This document shows, piece after piece, positions 23,651 through 35,000 of a stretch of DNA of 64,000 nt. Under the pieces are notes generated by a model. The model ran no database searches and was not told the origin of the DNA. It saw nothing but the letters and a program-made list of their open reading frames with translations. Made by a program: the position numbers and the translations under genes. Each line of letters starts with the position of its first letter. Within the stretch, counting starts at the first letter, position 1. Location of the stretch: the NCBI GenBank assembly GCA_021234155.1, contig JAJEKV010000058.1:6024600-6088599 (forward strand), given 5' to 3'. The stretch comes from Isoetes taiwanensis (taxonomy: Eukaryota; Streptophyta; Lycopodiopsida; Isoetales; Isoetaceae).

Positions 23651-23743
23651 ACAGTTCTCTACGCTACTCCAAATCGATAAGAATAGAAACAACAGAAACT
23701 AACCTGAGCCTGGCTCCAGGATTTTGAGCGAAGATTGTGCCAT

Positions 23744-24395
23744 TGTATTTGTACTGCGTATAAAAGTACTGGTTCGTATAAAAGTGACTCCACCTTTTTT
23801 CGGAACGCTCCCGGATCAACAGGCGCTAGAGAGAGAAAATGTTTGAATAGGAGAGAGAGTGCATAATACCGGGCGCCGCGTATATGGAGGCGGAGGCGAG
23901 TAGGCGTAAAAGTAATGAAATGAAAAGTGGACTGAAAAGAAAAAGATAAGTCTGCGGAAAAGAAAAAAAATTTTACCCGCCCCGTCCCGCTTTTTTAATT
24001 TGCCCGCCCGTCAACGGCTCTCCAAATTTTTGAAATTTGAATTTTCCCTGGGTCCGCTTTTAAATTTGGTTCCTACCATCCGCCTCTCCAAATTTTTGAA
24101 ATTTGAATTTTCCCACCGGGTCTCCGCCCTTTCAAATTAGAATTTTCCTACCAGATTTTGAAATTTGAATTTGCCCGCCCGTATTTTGAATTTTGAATTT
24201 GCCTGTCCGTCCACTTCATAATCGGGGCCTTTCGTTGTCTTCGCTTCCTTGGCCGCTTGTCTTTCTTTTGCAGGCCACTTGGCACTTGTCTTCATTCTTC
24301 AGGCGCATTCTTCATTCTTCAGGCGCTTGTCTTCATTCTTCAGGCGCATTCTTCATTCTTCAAGCGCTTTCTTCATACTTCGGGCGCATTCTCTG
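23744..24395. promoter_or_regulatory. Divergent intergenic region of element A
   Basis: This region separates the two divergent start codons (23743 minus, 24396 plus). It holds two plus-strand CGTATAAAAGT boxes (23758-23790), a run of repeated (T)TTGAAATTTGAATTT...CCCGCC units (23985-24210) and about six CTTCATTCTTCAGGCGC units of 19-20 bp immediately before the plus-strand ATG (24265-24390). It is likely the bidirectional promoter; the TATA-like boxes are the only promoter-type motifs I can point to. Confidence 0.5.
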
Positions 24396-24749
24396 ATGGC
24401 AGATCCGGAATCTTCAATGACCTCCAGGTTAGAGGCTATTCAGTTTTAGTATGTTAAATGTGTACTCTCAATGTAGTTGATGTAGGATGGAACTGGAGAT
24501 GGTAGATTGCATGGGTTAATGTTGTGTATTTAATGAGAATTCTTTTCAGTGTGTTGCGCGTTGACCATAATTCTAAACAGGTTAAGTTTTTGAAGGGTAG
24601 ATCTTCTCTATTTTGCGTCAGTAGATAAGTTCTCAACAATTGATGTCTTAAAGGGTACATTTTCTTTGATTGCTGAATCTTGTAGTAATAAGAATCCGTA
24701 ACTCTAGTTATTAGATATAGCATTTAGATTAAAGATGCCATGTAGGTGT

Positions 24750-24983
24750 AAATGGGCCATTTTCCTAAAAATGGAGCGGCTGCGCCATTTACACGTGAAT
24801 GGGGCAGCTGCGCCATTTTCCTTTAAATAGCGCAGCTGCTCCATTTATGTGTAAATGGTGCAGCTGCTCCATTTAAAGGAAAATGGCGCAGCTGCCCCAT
24901 TTAAAGGAAAATGGCGCAGCTGCCCCATTTACAGGTAAATGGCGCGACATCGCCATTTCGTAAATGGAGCAGCTGCGCCATTT
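24750..24983. promoter_or_regulatory. Palindrome cluster in intron 1 of the transposase-like gene (A)
   Basis: About eight copies of AAATGG.GC(A/G)GCTGC.CC(ATTT) in close array, spaced by TTCCTTT, ACACGTG, ATGTG or AAAGGA. This is the densest array of the element A palindrome. Confidence 0.85.
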
Positions 24984-25660
24984 GTCCCATGTCGTCTAAT
25001 TTCTTCCATATTTTCGCGCTATTTTTAACTAAGTGTATGTTATCGAGGGTTGCATATCTTTAACAAGTATGTGTGTGTATTGAATCTTAGAGGAAAAGGC
25101 CCCTGCGTAACCTTCTCCATGGGGATGTGGTTGTTGCCAGGGGACATGAATTGCATAGAGGCCATCTGTATGGCAGGAACATTGCATGGTGCAATGTGGT
25201 CGTGGAGGTCATTGAAGCCATAGTGCCCTCCCATGTGCTTCCCATTCTGTGTGCGGGCGTTAATAACATTGCTGAAGCCGTGGGGACATTTATCGAATGG
25301 CCTCGAAATCAAGTAAGAATCTGTGAAACTGCCTCACCTGTGTCATCGGGAACGTATGATACTGAAACCCCCAACTTGCCTAGTAGTCCCTCTACATCAT
25401 CATCAGACTCAGTGTCGACTGCTCCCCTCCTTCAAACAGTAAGCAGCACAAAGAATATGGTGAACCTAGTCAGTAATAATACTGTGGTTAGTAAGGGTGT
25501 CTTGGTGAATAGAACTTGCATCCATGGGAAGAATGTTGACGCATTCAACGTAGCAGTGCAAGTTACCGAGGCTGTAGTGCCTACCCACATCCTTCCGATT
25601 CCATGTGATGGCGCGGACAACATTGAAGAGGTCGTAAGCATGTTTATCGACCGCCTCTAG

Positions 25661-26539
25661 ATATAAAGATATCATTTTCATTGATTTAGCTACTCCATCA
25701 CCGACCCTCTAATATAGAATCAGAGGCAAAGGTCGATGATGCGATGAAGAAATTGATCCTACAAAGGATCTAGCTACTCGCTTTCCTTGCAAGATAGCAT
25801 CGATGATGATGAACCACCACCTAGTTTCTCAAGAACCTAACTCTTGGATAAGCATTGCCACATTCTTCATGCATGTGACTGAAGTCATGGAATAAAATAA
25901 CGGCTAAGGTTAGCCAAATGGCTATTTTGTAGCATTTTTGCCAAGAAAAACGGCTAAAGTAAATGGAAAAAATGCCCAAAAAAAGAAAATTTTAGCCCAA
26001 ATTTTTGCCACCCAAGTGAGTTTTAGGTTGAATAGCCAAACCTTTACCTCCGCATATCCATCGTGACATGGATTAGCTAAATCTAAGATAGAGTGGGCTT
26101 GGAAAAATGGATAGATTAGCCTGCAATTCAACACCAATGTATGTACTAACTTTAAGAAATTTCAAATAGGGTTTATATTTTTCTTTTTTTTCTTTTTCCA
26201 CTTCCTTTCTTGTTCCAAGTACAAAGTTGAAGCATTAGAGGAAAAGGAACAATGTATTCCCCTTTTTTTAGGTTTTTGAACATGTTCATGTATGGTCGTG
26301 TCTTGATTTATGTATTTACAATAAATTCAATGCCTTTACCAAAATGTTTGGATTTTTTTTAATTACTATAGCATGATGGCTAATATTTGTCTTTCCATTT
26401 TGTGAAAGTTTAGCCAAAAGGAAGAAATTGTGATGGAGAAAAACCATTTAGTTTAGCCAAGTGTTAGAAACTTCTAGCCCCAATTTGAAGGTAGTTTAGC
26501 TAAACCTATTTTGGCTACACTAAAATATAGGAGTAGTAA
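25661..26539. other. Probable intron of the element A transposase-like gene
   Basis: No open frame of note. The stretch contains several GGCTA/TAGCCAAA motifs (about 25905-26000 and 26410-26520). It ends with an acceptor-like ATATGCAG at about 26568, after which the protein alignment with element B resumes. Confidence 0.45.
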
Positions 26540-29408
26540 TTTATTCCATGTCTGAAGTAAATATGCAGAGGCTATAATTGTCTTCAGTGATTCCCAGGAT
26601 GCTGTTGACGATGAATTTTTAGGAGACTCAAAGGTAGGCCTCTGTGTGGGAAAGGTGCTTCCTGCACTAATTACAGAGGATCTCAAATGTCATGCTTGTG
26701 CAGAAAGGCCAGCAGAAAATGCACTTGTACAATGGAAAAATAGTGATGTGATGTTGCAGGATGGAAGGACTGTCTCACAACATCTGCAAGCTCGAGAAGC
26801 TAAAGAAAATGAGGATATAGAGCTAGAATCATTTGAAGACAACATTCAGGCTCAATTCAAACGAAAAAGGAAGTATACTTACACAAATAGAATTCCAAGA
26901 GAGCCCAAGGGAAAGAGCAAAGAGGAAAGGCTATGCTCCACAAGTTCCATCAACAAGTTTATGAAGTCAAGCTGCTGCAAAAATACTTTGCAACAAGAAA
27001 CTTACCAAGCATCAAGTACGTGAATTAAGAAAAGAATTTTTATCCCAACCATACAATGCAAGGGTTACGTATTTTTTTGACGTGCTGAGTGTCACTTACA
27101 CAGGAGAAGGAGATGACAGGATAGTGCTCAAGGGGATGGAATTCTGTCTGGCTGGGTGGCGCATGGTTTTAGGTATCAGTCAGTCAACATTTTACAATTG
27201 GAGAAACAGATTTGAAGCAGGTGGAAAGCTAGCTGAACATGGTAATACGGGCTCTAAGAAGCCTAGATCTTCTACATTGGCCACCGAATGCGTGCTAGAC
27301 AGATTCATTCAGGAGAATGCTGAAAGTATTCCCCATAGGAGCAAAAGAGGTAGAGATGATGTAAGAGAAAATGTACGCAAGCTTCCTTCCATTCTTAATA
27401 AGAAGCTTATACATAAAGAAGTTGGTGCAGTCGTTGAAGAGCTTACAGGAACAACTGTAGCCTTGAACTCTTTTTATAGTATATGGAAAAGAGAATTTCC
27501 AGATGTTAGCATTGCAAAAAATACAGCCTTCTCTAAATGCAACATCTGCGTGGTAATTAAGCAAAAGCTGGAAAAAACAAAAGATACAAGCGAGAGAGAC
27601 GAAATCTTGCAATTCAACATTGGGCTCATATGCTAGAGCAATGTTCTTGCAGAAGTCAATATTGGCATTGGAGAGCATTGTCACAGCGGTCTCTAGAAAA
27701 TCATTTATGTATAATAAGTGATAAGATGGATCAGGTTAAGACTTTAGTGCCTAGAAGTCATCATCTAGCAAAATCTGTATGGAGAGGTGATCGCTTGAAG
27801 AGCAGTTTGACAGGAGCTCTGACTCATGGGCATGGTGGTCGTGCCTATGGTCATTTTTCACTTGATTTATGGAAAGATGATTCAAACTTCCACATTGGTT
27901 CACTAATTTCTAGGATATTGCATAACTTGGAATTGGTACAAGAGGACAAGATAGGTGACTTATGTGGAAGTAAGCCTGCAGATTGCAAATGGATGCAAGC
28001 AGTCAAGGATACCAATCCTTTGAAGAATAAACTTGCTTCCATGGCAGAAGTATTGCCAAATACTTCAACTACAACGAACCCTGAGGTGTTCAACCCTCTT
28101 CCTCGAAATCTCTATTTGCAACTTGATAATGCATCAGGCCAAAACAAAAATAGGTATGTCTTTTCATACTTATCTTATTTGACTTGGCTTAAGGTCTTTG
28201 ATGAGATCCAAGTGGGCTTTATGATGGTCGGCCACACCCATGATGATATTGATGCTTTATTTGGAATTTTTTCAACCTTGATGAGTTCATCGGATGCTTT
28301 GACACTACCAGAATGCAAAATCTCCAATTCCATACTTTATTGATGAAGTTCCAAATTGGAAGGCGTTTGTGAAGGGATTCATCCCTGATAAGGGCCAAGG
28401 CCTGGTTGGGCTGAACCATTGCTCTTCAAATTTAAGATGGCAGGAGATTGGCCTGTTATGCAATACAAAATGTGTCCTACACATAAAGAGTGGCTTCCAG
28501 CAGATTCTCCAGGAGTTAGAATGTGGAAAGAGGATGAACATGGTCAGCCAATGCTACCAAGTGGTGTGCCACAAAATATTCCTCCTAGACCAACATTGAA
28601 AGATCTTCTAGGGTTGAAGGATAGCATCAACAAATACATCTCCCTATGGAAGGACATATGTAAGAATCAAGAATCTAGCTTGTTTGCAAGGCAATACACG
28701 GCAAGTGTTGAGTATTGGAGCCAGCTTCTTATCTCTTTGGAGGATGTTGCTCCAGGACGTCCTCAAAATGATGCATTTTGGCCACAAACAAGACAAGCTG
28801 CTCTAGAAAAAGTTGCATTTGTTCCAAAGGTCGACGTATCTGCCTTGGTCACGTGACCTTTACCATCTTATTGTGGCCCGTCAGATGGCCGTCCAGTGTC
28901 GCCTCTTGAAGAGTTTAAATCCTCACATACATGTGACAAAGGGTATGTTTGTTCTAGTCAGACCTGGTGCCACCTGGTTAGGATATGCAGAGGAGAATGC
29001 TGTTCTTGATCCAGAATCTACATATTTTGGCCATATTTATATATCGTGGTGGAAGCCTACTGGAGGGAAGTATAAAGACTGCTTAACTAAGCATTGGCGG
29101 CCTAATCCTTCCGATCCTTCAAGGTACCTTCAAGGTACGAAAATTTAGATGCTATTCATTATGCTTGGGATGCCAATGGCAAGAGGCCAAAAACTGTCCA
29201 GATTCTGAAATATATTGTAGACATGTGGAAAGACATAGCACATTGTTCATCTTAATACATGAGATCTTGTACTTGTAATACATATCTTTCATCTTAATAC
29301 ATAACATCTTGTACATTACTATAATTTAGATCATTACAAGTGCTCTTATGCATTACTATATCTTATATGCCAGAACATCACTACATTATATATTGCTGAA
29401 ATTCTGAT

Positions 29409-29651
29409 TCACTCATCCTCAACACCTGCTGAGGTGATCCCTGATATCTCATAGCTATTGCGCTCAGGAAGCCAAATAAGATGGATCATAACACGAGTTA
29501 GCCCAGGGCAACGAATCTCAGCACCATTTGCTTTGGATTGCAGGTAGGGATCAAGAAGAATACCCCTTATTTGGCAACCGACAAGATCATTGTAGCTCAT
29601 TGAGCACTTGATCGCCTCGATGTGGTGCACAGAAGATGGCAAATAATCCAT
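29409..29651 (-). CDS. Small unknown protein carried by element A, copy 1
   Basis: An uninterrupted 80-codon frame starting MDYLPSSVHHIEAIKC and ending MIHLIW...SAGVEDE. A good TATA box (CTATAAAAGC, 29686-29695) lies 35-45 bp upstream of the ATG. A second, frameshifted copy with the same promoter lies at 30050-30285, and a third, inverted relative lies at 30484-30760. The only shared signature is IHLIW followed by SAG. It has no signal peptide, membrane segment or known domain that I recognise. It has no counterpart in element B, so it is cargo or an accessory gene specific to A. Confidence 0.55.
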   Translation of the reverse strand: MDYLPSSVHHIEAIKCSMSYNDLVGCQIRGILLDPYLQSKANGAEIRCPGLTRVMIHLIWLPERNSYEISGITSAGVEDE

Positions 29652-29685
29652 GGGAGATGAATGACCTCTACCGCCGAATGGAGCT

Positions 29686-29695
29686 GCTTTTATAG
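29686..29695 (-). promoter_or_regulatory. TATA box of small ORF copy 1
   Basis: CTATAAAAGC on the minus strand, followed by CAGCTCCATTCGG and then the ATG at 29651. The whole promoter block is duplicated upstream of copy 2. Confidence 0.65.
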
Positions 29696-30049
29696 CGAAG
29701 TAAAATTATTGATGTGAATTTTTAGTGTAGATTGTAGCGCCATTATTGAGCGTGTACAAGAGTCATGTACACGTACAAGTATAATGCATATTTTATATGG
29801 ATATGTGACTCATGTAAAATCATGCTTTGTATCTTGGATTTTAGTAAGGTAAAAGTATTTTCGCTTGAGTAAATTAGGTGTGCTTGAAATTAGGGACTGC
29901 TTGCAGAAAAAGTGGAGGTCGAAGAGCACACCGTTACAAATTACTCAGGTTCGATACATCAAATAATATTCATTATGCTTATACATCCTTACATATTCCA
30001 GAAGTGTTTATATCATTATATCTTAACAGGTACACAAGTCATCACTGAT

Positions 30050-30285
30050 TCACTCATCATCAACACCTGCTGAGGTGATGGCATTCAGCTCATAGATCTC
30101 CTGATCAAGAAACCAATAAAGATGGATCACAACACGAGTGAGCTTCCTGCAATGAGTCCATCTGCTTTGGATTGCAGCCATGGATCAAGTTTGACACCCT
30201 TTATCACGCATTCACAAAGATCATTGTACCTCATGTAGCACTTGATGGTTTGGATGTGGTCCGGACGATCAGGCAAGGAAGCCAT
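30050..30285 (-). pseudogene. Small unknown protein of element A, copy 2 (frameshifted)
   Basis: Starts MASLPDRPDHIQTIKC and matches copy 1 through DPWLQSKADG. A small net deletion then shifts the frame to an early stop. In the other frame the copy 1-like IHLYW and SAGVDDE are still readable up to the stop at 30050. The TATA box is conserved at 30321-30330. Confidence 0.65.
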
Positions 30286-30320
30286 GGGAGATGAACGACC
30301 TCTACACCCGAATGGAGCTG

Positions 30321-30330
30321 CTTTTATAGT
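30321..30330 (-). promoter_or_regulatory. TATA box of small ORF copy 2
   Basis: ACTATAAAAG on the minus strand, in the same duplicated promoter context as copy 1. Confidence 0.55.
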
Positions 30331-30483
30331 GAAGTAAAATTATTGATGTCTACTGCATCAAAATTATTGGGTATATACGAGTACCATACAAGTATGTATA
30401 TGATCCAATAATTTCTATGTATATACCATCAATAATTTTGGTGGGTATATACCATCAATAATTTTGGTGGGTATAAATATACA

Positions 30484-30760
30484 TCAAATTGCCGAGTGCA
30501 GCAACATTGGCCTCCGTCTAGCTATGACGCATTCTGGTTCTGAACGTGATTCTATCACTTGATGAATCATGAGGACTTCAAGCAATGCCGCGAGCGAGAT
30601 ATACCGCTTGAAGACTGGCTCACCACTGTTGCCCTCAATCCTCGCCATTGATCCCTTCGATGTTATCATCCATCTTATATGGAATAGAGAGCATCAAATG
30701 TTCATGATCGAAAGGATCTCTGGAGCGCCTTCTGCTGGTTCTAATCATTTAGAAGAGTAA
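30484..30760 (+). CDS. Small ORF copy 3, inverted and diverged
   Basis: The plus-strand frame ends DPFDVIIHLIWNREHQMFMIERISGAPSAGSNHLEE, keeping the IHLIW...SAG signature of copies 1 and 2. The start is unclear; an ATG at 30569 gives 63 codons by the supplied translation (which may start at a non-ATG codon). It may be a remnant. Confidence 0.4.
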
Positions 30761-30804
30761 TAGTAGAAGAATAATAGTACTTGTTATCTTATTGTAATCT
30801 GGTT

Positions 30805-30945
30805 GTGTTAGTATACAACAGGTATACATAACCTTTTGTAATACACATAACCATACTATAAGTATTGAGGTGTACTAGTATACAACAGGTATACATAACC
30901 TTTTGTAATACACATAACCATACTATAAGTATTGAGGTATACATA
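30805..30945. repeat. Tandem duplication of about 65 bp
   Basis: Two copies of GTATACAACAGGTATACATAACC...CATAACCATACTATAAGTATTGAGGT lie near the right end of element A. Each contains the palindromic GTATAC pair. Confidence 0.85.
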
Positions 30946-30994
30946 ACCCTCCAAGGTATACTATATAAAAAATTATTCCAACTTGTCTTCAGAA

Positions 30995-31019
30995 TTCCAA
31001 ATTTAATGAAACTCTGCTT
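30995..31019 (-). repeat. Element A right terminal inverted repeat
   Basis: Exact reverse complement of 19447-19471, followed at once by the TSD TGTT (31020-31023). Confidence 0.9.
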
Positions 31020-31023
31020 TGTT
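31020..31023. repeat. Target-site duplication TGTT, right side of element A
   Basis: Matches 19443-19446 on the other side of the element. Confidence 0.85.
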
Positions 31024-33060
31024 GCGATTCAAAAACTGTCAGTTTGAGAAGTTATATACAAGTTTGTCAGCCTTCTTATGCAGCAGGTGATTTCGTGTGA
31101 CACTGTGTATGTACTTATAGGCACTCCAATTCCTCTCACTTGCACTATTGAAGGATACCAAGGAGAGGATAGTCATTGCAAGGGCCTTTAATGTAGCAGT
31201 AACTTGTCGGTGGGCTTGCCACCATGCATAGGATTCCATATTGGGCTCCTTCTTATGACTCTCCAACGCGTCGTGAAGCTCTTCATCTGCCCATCTTCTA
31301 CTCAAGTTTTGGTACTCAGTTAACTTGGCAATGAAAGCTTATAGTCCGAGCTATTAGGATAGTACATTTTTGCAACCTTCTTCAAAGAACCCATAACTTC
31401 CTTATCTGTATGTTGGTCCATATCATGGTTGTGTGGGTCTAAGGTATGTGCGGCGCCATAAAGATCATTGTACGACTTCTTCCATCGTACAATGAAGTCC
31501 CTGAGCAGTGCTGCGCGCTTGGCATTGTCAAAGGGCGCATTGGGCCCGTCACGTTTTAGGAATGATTGAATTGAGTGCCAACACCTCCACACCTTACCAA
31601 TACTTGGGTAAGAGCATGTTAGGGTCTACATGTGTTGGAAACTACCAAGAAAATACTCTGGATAGTCAAACATGATGATATTATTTAGCTTCTTAACATC
31701 TTGTTGACATCACAAGATACCTTACAACATGCATGTATTATTACTCTTGAACATAGCACAATTCTTTTAGCCAAGATTGAAGTCTAGATACTTTAAAATA
31801 CAATTATATACTTGCACAGAAGTACACAGAAAAGTACCTTTTTGGTAACTTTTTATGTAGACCCTAACATGCTTTCACCCGCTTGCCTTTAAATAAAGAA
31901 TCAAGGGTTTTGATGGCATGACAAATAGGTTGCATGCACCTCACGCCATTCTTTACGTCTTTCCAAAATGTCTCCCGCCCAAGCATTTCTCGAAGGGCAA
32001 CGGCTTGCTGCCGGTGTTTGGATGCATTTTTGCCCTTCTACCTCCTCTCCCATTCAAAGAGGTCTGTATGATTGAAGGTCGAGATAATTGGGTCACGACA
32101 CCTGCTATTTCAACATAAATGTAATTGGAACCAAATCGGGTCTGGCCAGAATTTATGAGTGCTAGGGCCCTCTGACGCAATGACTTGTATATGGCATAAA
32201 TTGCCGGCTTCTTTGTGATGAACTTCACAAGACGAAGCACTTTTTGAATGGAATCTTTGAATCTAGTGTGTTATGAGAACCAATCCTTGAGCAACAAGTT
32301 TAGGCAATGACATTGGCAGCTAGTGGCATGCAATCCTAGAAATACGAACTCCAACAACTCACCCGCTAACTTACAATTACACGCGTTATCCATAACCTGA
32401 AATATTCTCTTCGGTCCAAAACTCTCTATCACAGCCTTTGTTTTCTGAAAAATCCAATCTCCTGTCATCTGATCAGTTTTAGTTTCCACGGTCTTCAAAA
32501 ATACTTCGCCCACTGGGTACACGATCATGAAGTCTATAAGGTGGTCCTTGTTTACATTGCTCCAACCATCAGTCACTAGTGAAACCGGCCTGGCTTCAAT
32601 AACACGATACAACTTCATCTCCACACTCTTGACCATTTTCCCGTGTATTTGATCCACCATTTTGTTATTGGCATGTTTGTATGAAGGCAACCTGAAAGCC
32701 GACCCCGCTTTGGCAACTTCTTGGAAGGCTTTTTTCATTGCTTTATGTTCTAAGGCATGTGGAGACAATCCGGCATATAAAAATGCCTCTACAACCTTCA
32801 ATTGTGTCTTCTTCAGTTGCTCTGATGTTAAACATTGGTCAACCCTCTGTTGCTTAGTCTGTCTTTCCACTATTTCAATTGTCTCTGCATTCTTTTTTTG
32901 CCCGTGCTTAACCCTATTGACCCTAGTCCACCTTCTGGTTGTCACATTGGCGCTGCAGGAGGGGTGGTGTCATTGAACTCTTCTACTTGGCACGGTTCTT
33001 GACTATCCCTTGGCTGTGTTTTTCTTCTGATGTTCTTTTTTCGAAGCAACACTTCAATTG
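31024..33060 (-). pseudogene. hAT transposase (DUF659-type), upstream piece
   Basis: The minus-strand frame 32945-32271 has the DUF659-like core, with SLVTDGWSN and QVMDNACNCKLAGELL (conserved D positions of the RNase H fold). 32240-31953 and 31592-31320 carry the middle. 31305-31039 carries the hAT dimerisation region (SFNSASERNWSAYKYIHSVTRN). The frames are offset by shifts near 32260, 31950-31600 (with inserted noncoding DNA) and 31320, so the gene is dead. Its acidic tail continues at 19446-19064 on the far side of element A. Possible N-terminal coding DNA extends to about 33060. Confidence 0.8.
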
Positions 33061-34995
33061 CATCTTGTCATAGGTCGGCAGGTGCAGTACAAGTTTGCAC
33101 CCCAATTTTAGAGTCCCGTAAAATATGAGCTCAAATTCTTATCGCAGATCCATTTATTAACGTGTACCCACGCATAAGCAAAACTTCATTGAAATTTCGC
33201 TTACGTGAAATTTTCACGGTGTCAGAAATGTTTTTTAACGTATTATACTTCAATTGTGCCGTATCTTTCGAATAATACGTATTGCATATAAAACATATAC
33301 AGTATTGAACCTATCTCTGGTGGGAGGCACATTTGCCCTAGCGTTTGTAGTAGCCCACTGTATTAAGATAGAAAAAATTATAGTCAATCAAGATCAACTT
33401 TCGTCCATTAATGAGCTCTGCCCTAAGAAAGCGCCTAATAGAAGGATGTCTGCTTAATTCATGAATCTTCATTTTGATTTGTAAACTCAGCAGGTGCTTG
33501 CTATTCGTTCTATTGCATACTGTTGTCTAAATCATTGTTACACTAGCTATGACGTTTTTTTACGGAATCAATAGATGAGGGAAAGAAAATGCACATTTGT
33601 ATTTTTTGTTGTTCTGATTTCAAGTGATCTGAAGGTAGGAATGAATAGGCTAGCATAACACCAGATAGTATTGTAAGAACATGTGAAAAGTTTCCTTTCA
33701 CATGAGAAAACAACCAATTCATGGAGAAATTCTACTACAATTGCTCAAATTGCAAGTAAGTCTTATTTCAATTTGTGCCTTCATCCTGATATAAAGGTAC
33801 CTCCATTGTGCAACATGGTTTTTCTATCATGTGTGCTTGTAATGGCAAAATTCAAACAAATCCAACCAGTCTCCTAGCAGGCGAAACATTTTTAATAACT
33901 GGTCATTGAGAGCTCTAGATTATGAGCCAGGTAAATCATTTGCAAATAGAATCTGTTATGCTAGGTAGGTTCTCCATAATGCAAAATATAACTTCAGACT
34001 GTCCACTAATGTGTCTCGAGGGATCCACCTTCTTCATAGGGGATATGATAGGGTAGCCGAAAAACCCCTAGTATACGTGTTTCTGATAAGCAAATTTGAT
34101 TTACAACTAGAAGAACATCCCAAAACCCCTATGACCTCTATCATACATATGGAAAAGGGTAAAAAATCGCCCCCTCCCATTGATGCACGTGGTTTTGACA
34201 GGTTCCACAAGGTGACGCCCCCTTGTAATGTGTATTACAAAGAATTGTATGCTGGCTCCCAGAAGCTATTTAGTGCATGAAGATATATAGCACATGACTT
34301 AGTTTCACAAACAATCATGATAGTTATAGCTATGAATTTGAGTTGACTCTAGCTTCAAGGCTTGCAAGGAACTTAGTTCAGCAGTTCACCCACTTAGCTC
34401 CATATATAATCATTATAGATAGGAATTTGAGGTCACTGTAATAATGGATTTGTTACAGAATGATCCTGAACACAATGTCCAATACTTATCCAAGGAAAGA
34501 TCTATGAATGGACCATGAGTAATCTTTGTTACAGAGAAAACAAAATTACTTGTAGTTGAACCTCTTCTTCATCATATGCCAAGGGGTCCAAACTCCTAAA
34601 ATTTGCATGCCATACAGGATAATATCTAAATTAAGAGGCCATATATCTGAATGCTAGGATTGTCTTAAACTATTGAGTGGCCTGCAACATGAATAGCACT
34701 CCAGCATGAAAAGATTACATGGTTGATCTTGTTGTGTTGAAGGTAGAAGCACCAAATACATTTCTGCAATAATGGGAACCCATAGCCCAGCTTGCAGTAA
34801 AATCCAGCACCATCACTCTGCTAAACTCATCAAGTATTTGGAGTTGGAAGTATGGGCATAATGGAGACCGTTTTTACTTTAAATTAGAATAGATGTAATA
34901 AGAGAGCTTGTAAAGTAGCATACATGAACTCTGCAGAAAAAAACAACTCCATGCATCAGTACCTTCTGCAAAGTTTCAATGGCCTATGACAGTTG
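33061..34995. other. No gene recognised
   Basis: AT-rich DNA between the hAT gene and the copia 3' LTR. It probably includes the 5' end of the hAT element, but I could not identify its terminal repeat. The 89-codon frame at 34011-34280 has no recognisable domain. Confidence 0.45.
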
Positions 34996-35000
34996 TACTG

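Larger units (their letters stand above)
19972..23743 (-). pseudogene. ParB-like / methyltransferase-like protein gene of element A
   Basis: A multi-exon minus-strand gene. A plausible first exon is 23743-23704 (MAQSSLKILEPGS, donor CAG|GTTAGT), joined in phase to an acceptor at 23233 (TTATCTTGCAG). A second domain around 22930-22750 matches element B (GWPLPSY motif). A long charged linker is followed by a ParB/sulfiredoxin-like domain at 22165-21700 with NGNHSVSAAQ in the position of the ParB G.R..A box. The next exons run from the acceptor at about 21465 to about 20835. The last exon has IVLDFFSAGAFSRASL (about 20325-20280), like the SAM-binding motif of DNA N6/N4 methyltransferases (VLDPF.GSGTT..A), and ends at 19972 after an acidic tail. 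Frame changes near 23060, 22650, 21290 and 20430 are not all explicable as introns, so it is probably a pseudogene. Unlike its B counterpart it lacks the HAD domain. Confidence 0.7.
24396..29255 (+). pseudogene. DUF8039-DUF7869 transposase-like gene of element A (frameshifted)
   Basis: Exon 1 is likely 24396-24427 (MADPESSMTS, donor CAG|GTTAGA). Exon 2 (about 25093-25660) encodes two tandem DUF8039-like repeats: HGDVVVARGHE...AVGTFIEWP and NVAVQVTEAVVP...VVSMFIDRL. The remaining coding DNA (about 26540-29255) aligns throughout with the intact element B protein: an AIIVFSDSQD segment, an HTH-like WRMVLGISQSTFYNWRNRF, SDKMDQVKT, QLDNASGQNKNR and VGHTHDDIDALFG. At least four frame shifts (near 26995, 27615, 28325, 28415) and probably one near 28850 break it. 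The palindrome cluster at 24750-24983 lies in its first intron. It is divergent to the ParB-like gene. The alternative, many tiny introns, is unlikely because B has one long exon here. Confidence 0.8.
19447..31019. mobile_element. Element A: 11.6-kb DNA transposon of a new two-gene family
   Basis: The element is bounded by a perfect 25-bp terminal inverted repeat starting AAGCAGAGTTTCATTAAA (19447-19471; reverse complement at 30995-31019) and a 4-bp TSD (TGTT). Inside are a minus-strand ParB-like/methyltransferase-like gene (23743 down to 19972), a divergent plus-strand DUF8039/DUF7869 transposase-like gene (24396-29255), three copies of a small ORF (29409-30760) and at least 20 copies of a 22-bp palindrome. 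Element B (36609-47789) has related ends, the same TSD length and the same gene pair, so the two define one family. Both main genes of A contain frameshifts, so this copy is probably inactive. It sits inside a hAT transposase gene. Confidence 0.9.

Noticed and set aside
24193..24457. Overlapping Ser/Phe/His-rich frames
   Set aside because: Read-through of the CTTCATTCTTCAGGCGC tandem units in three frames; no protein signature.
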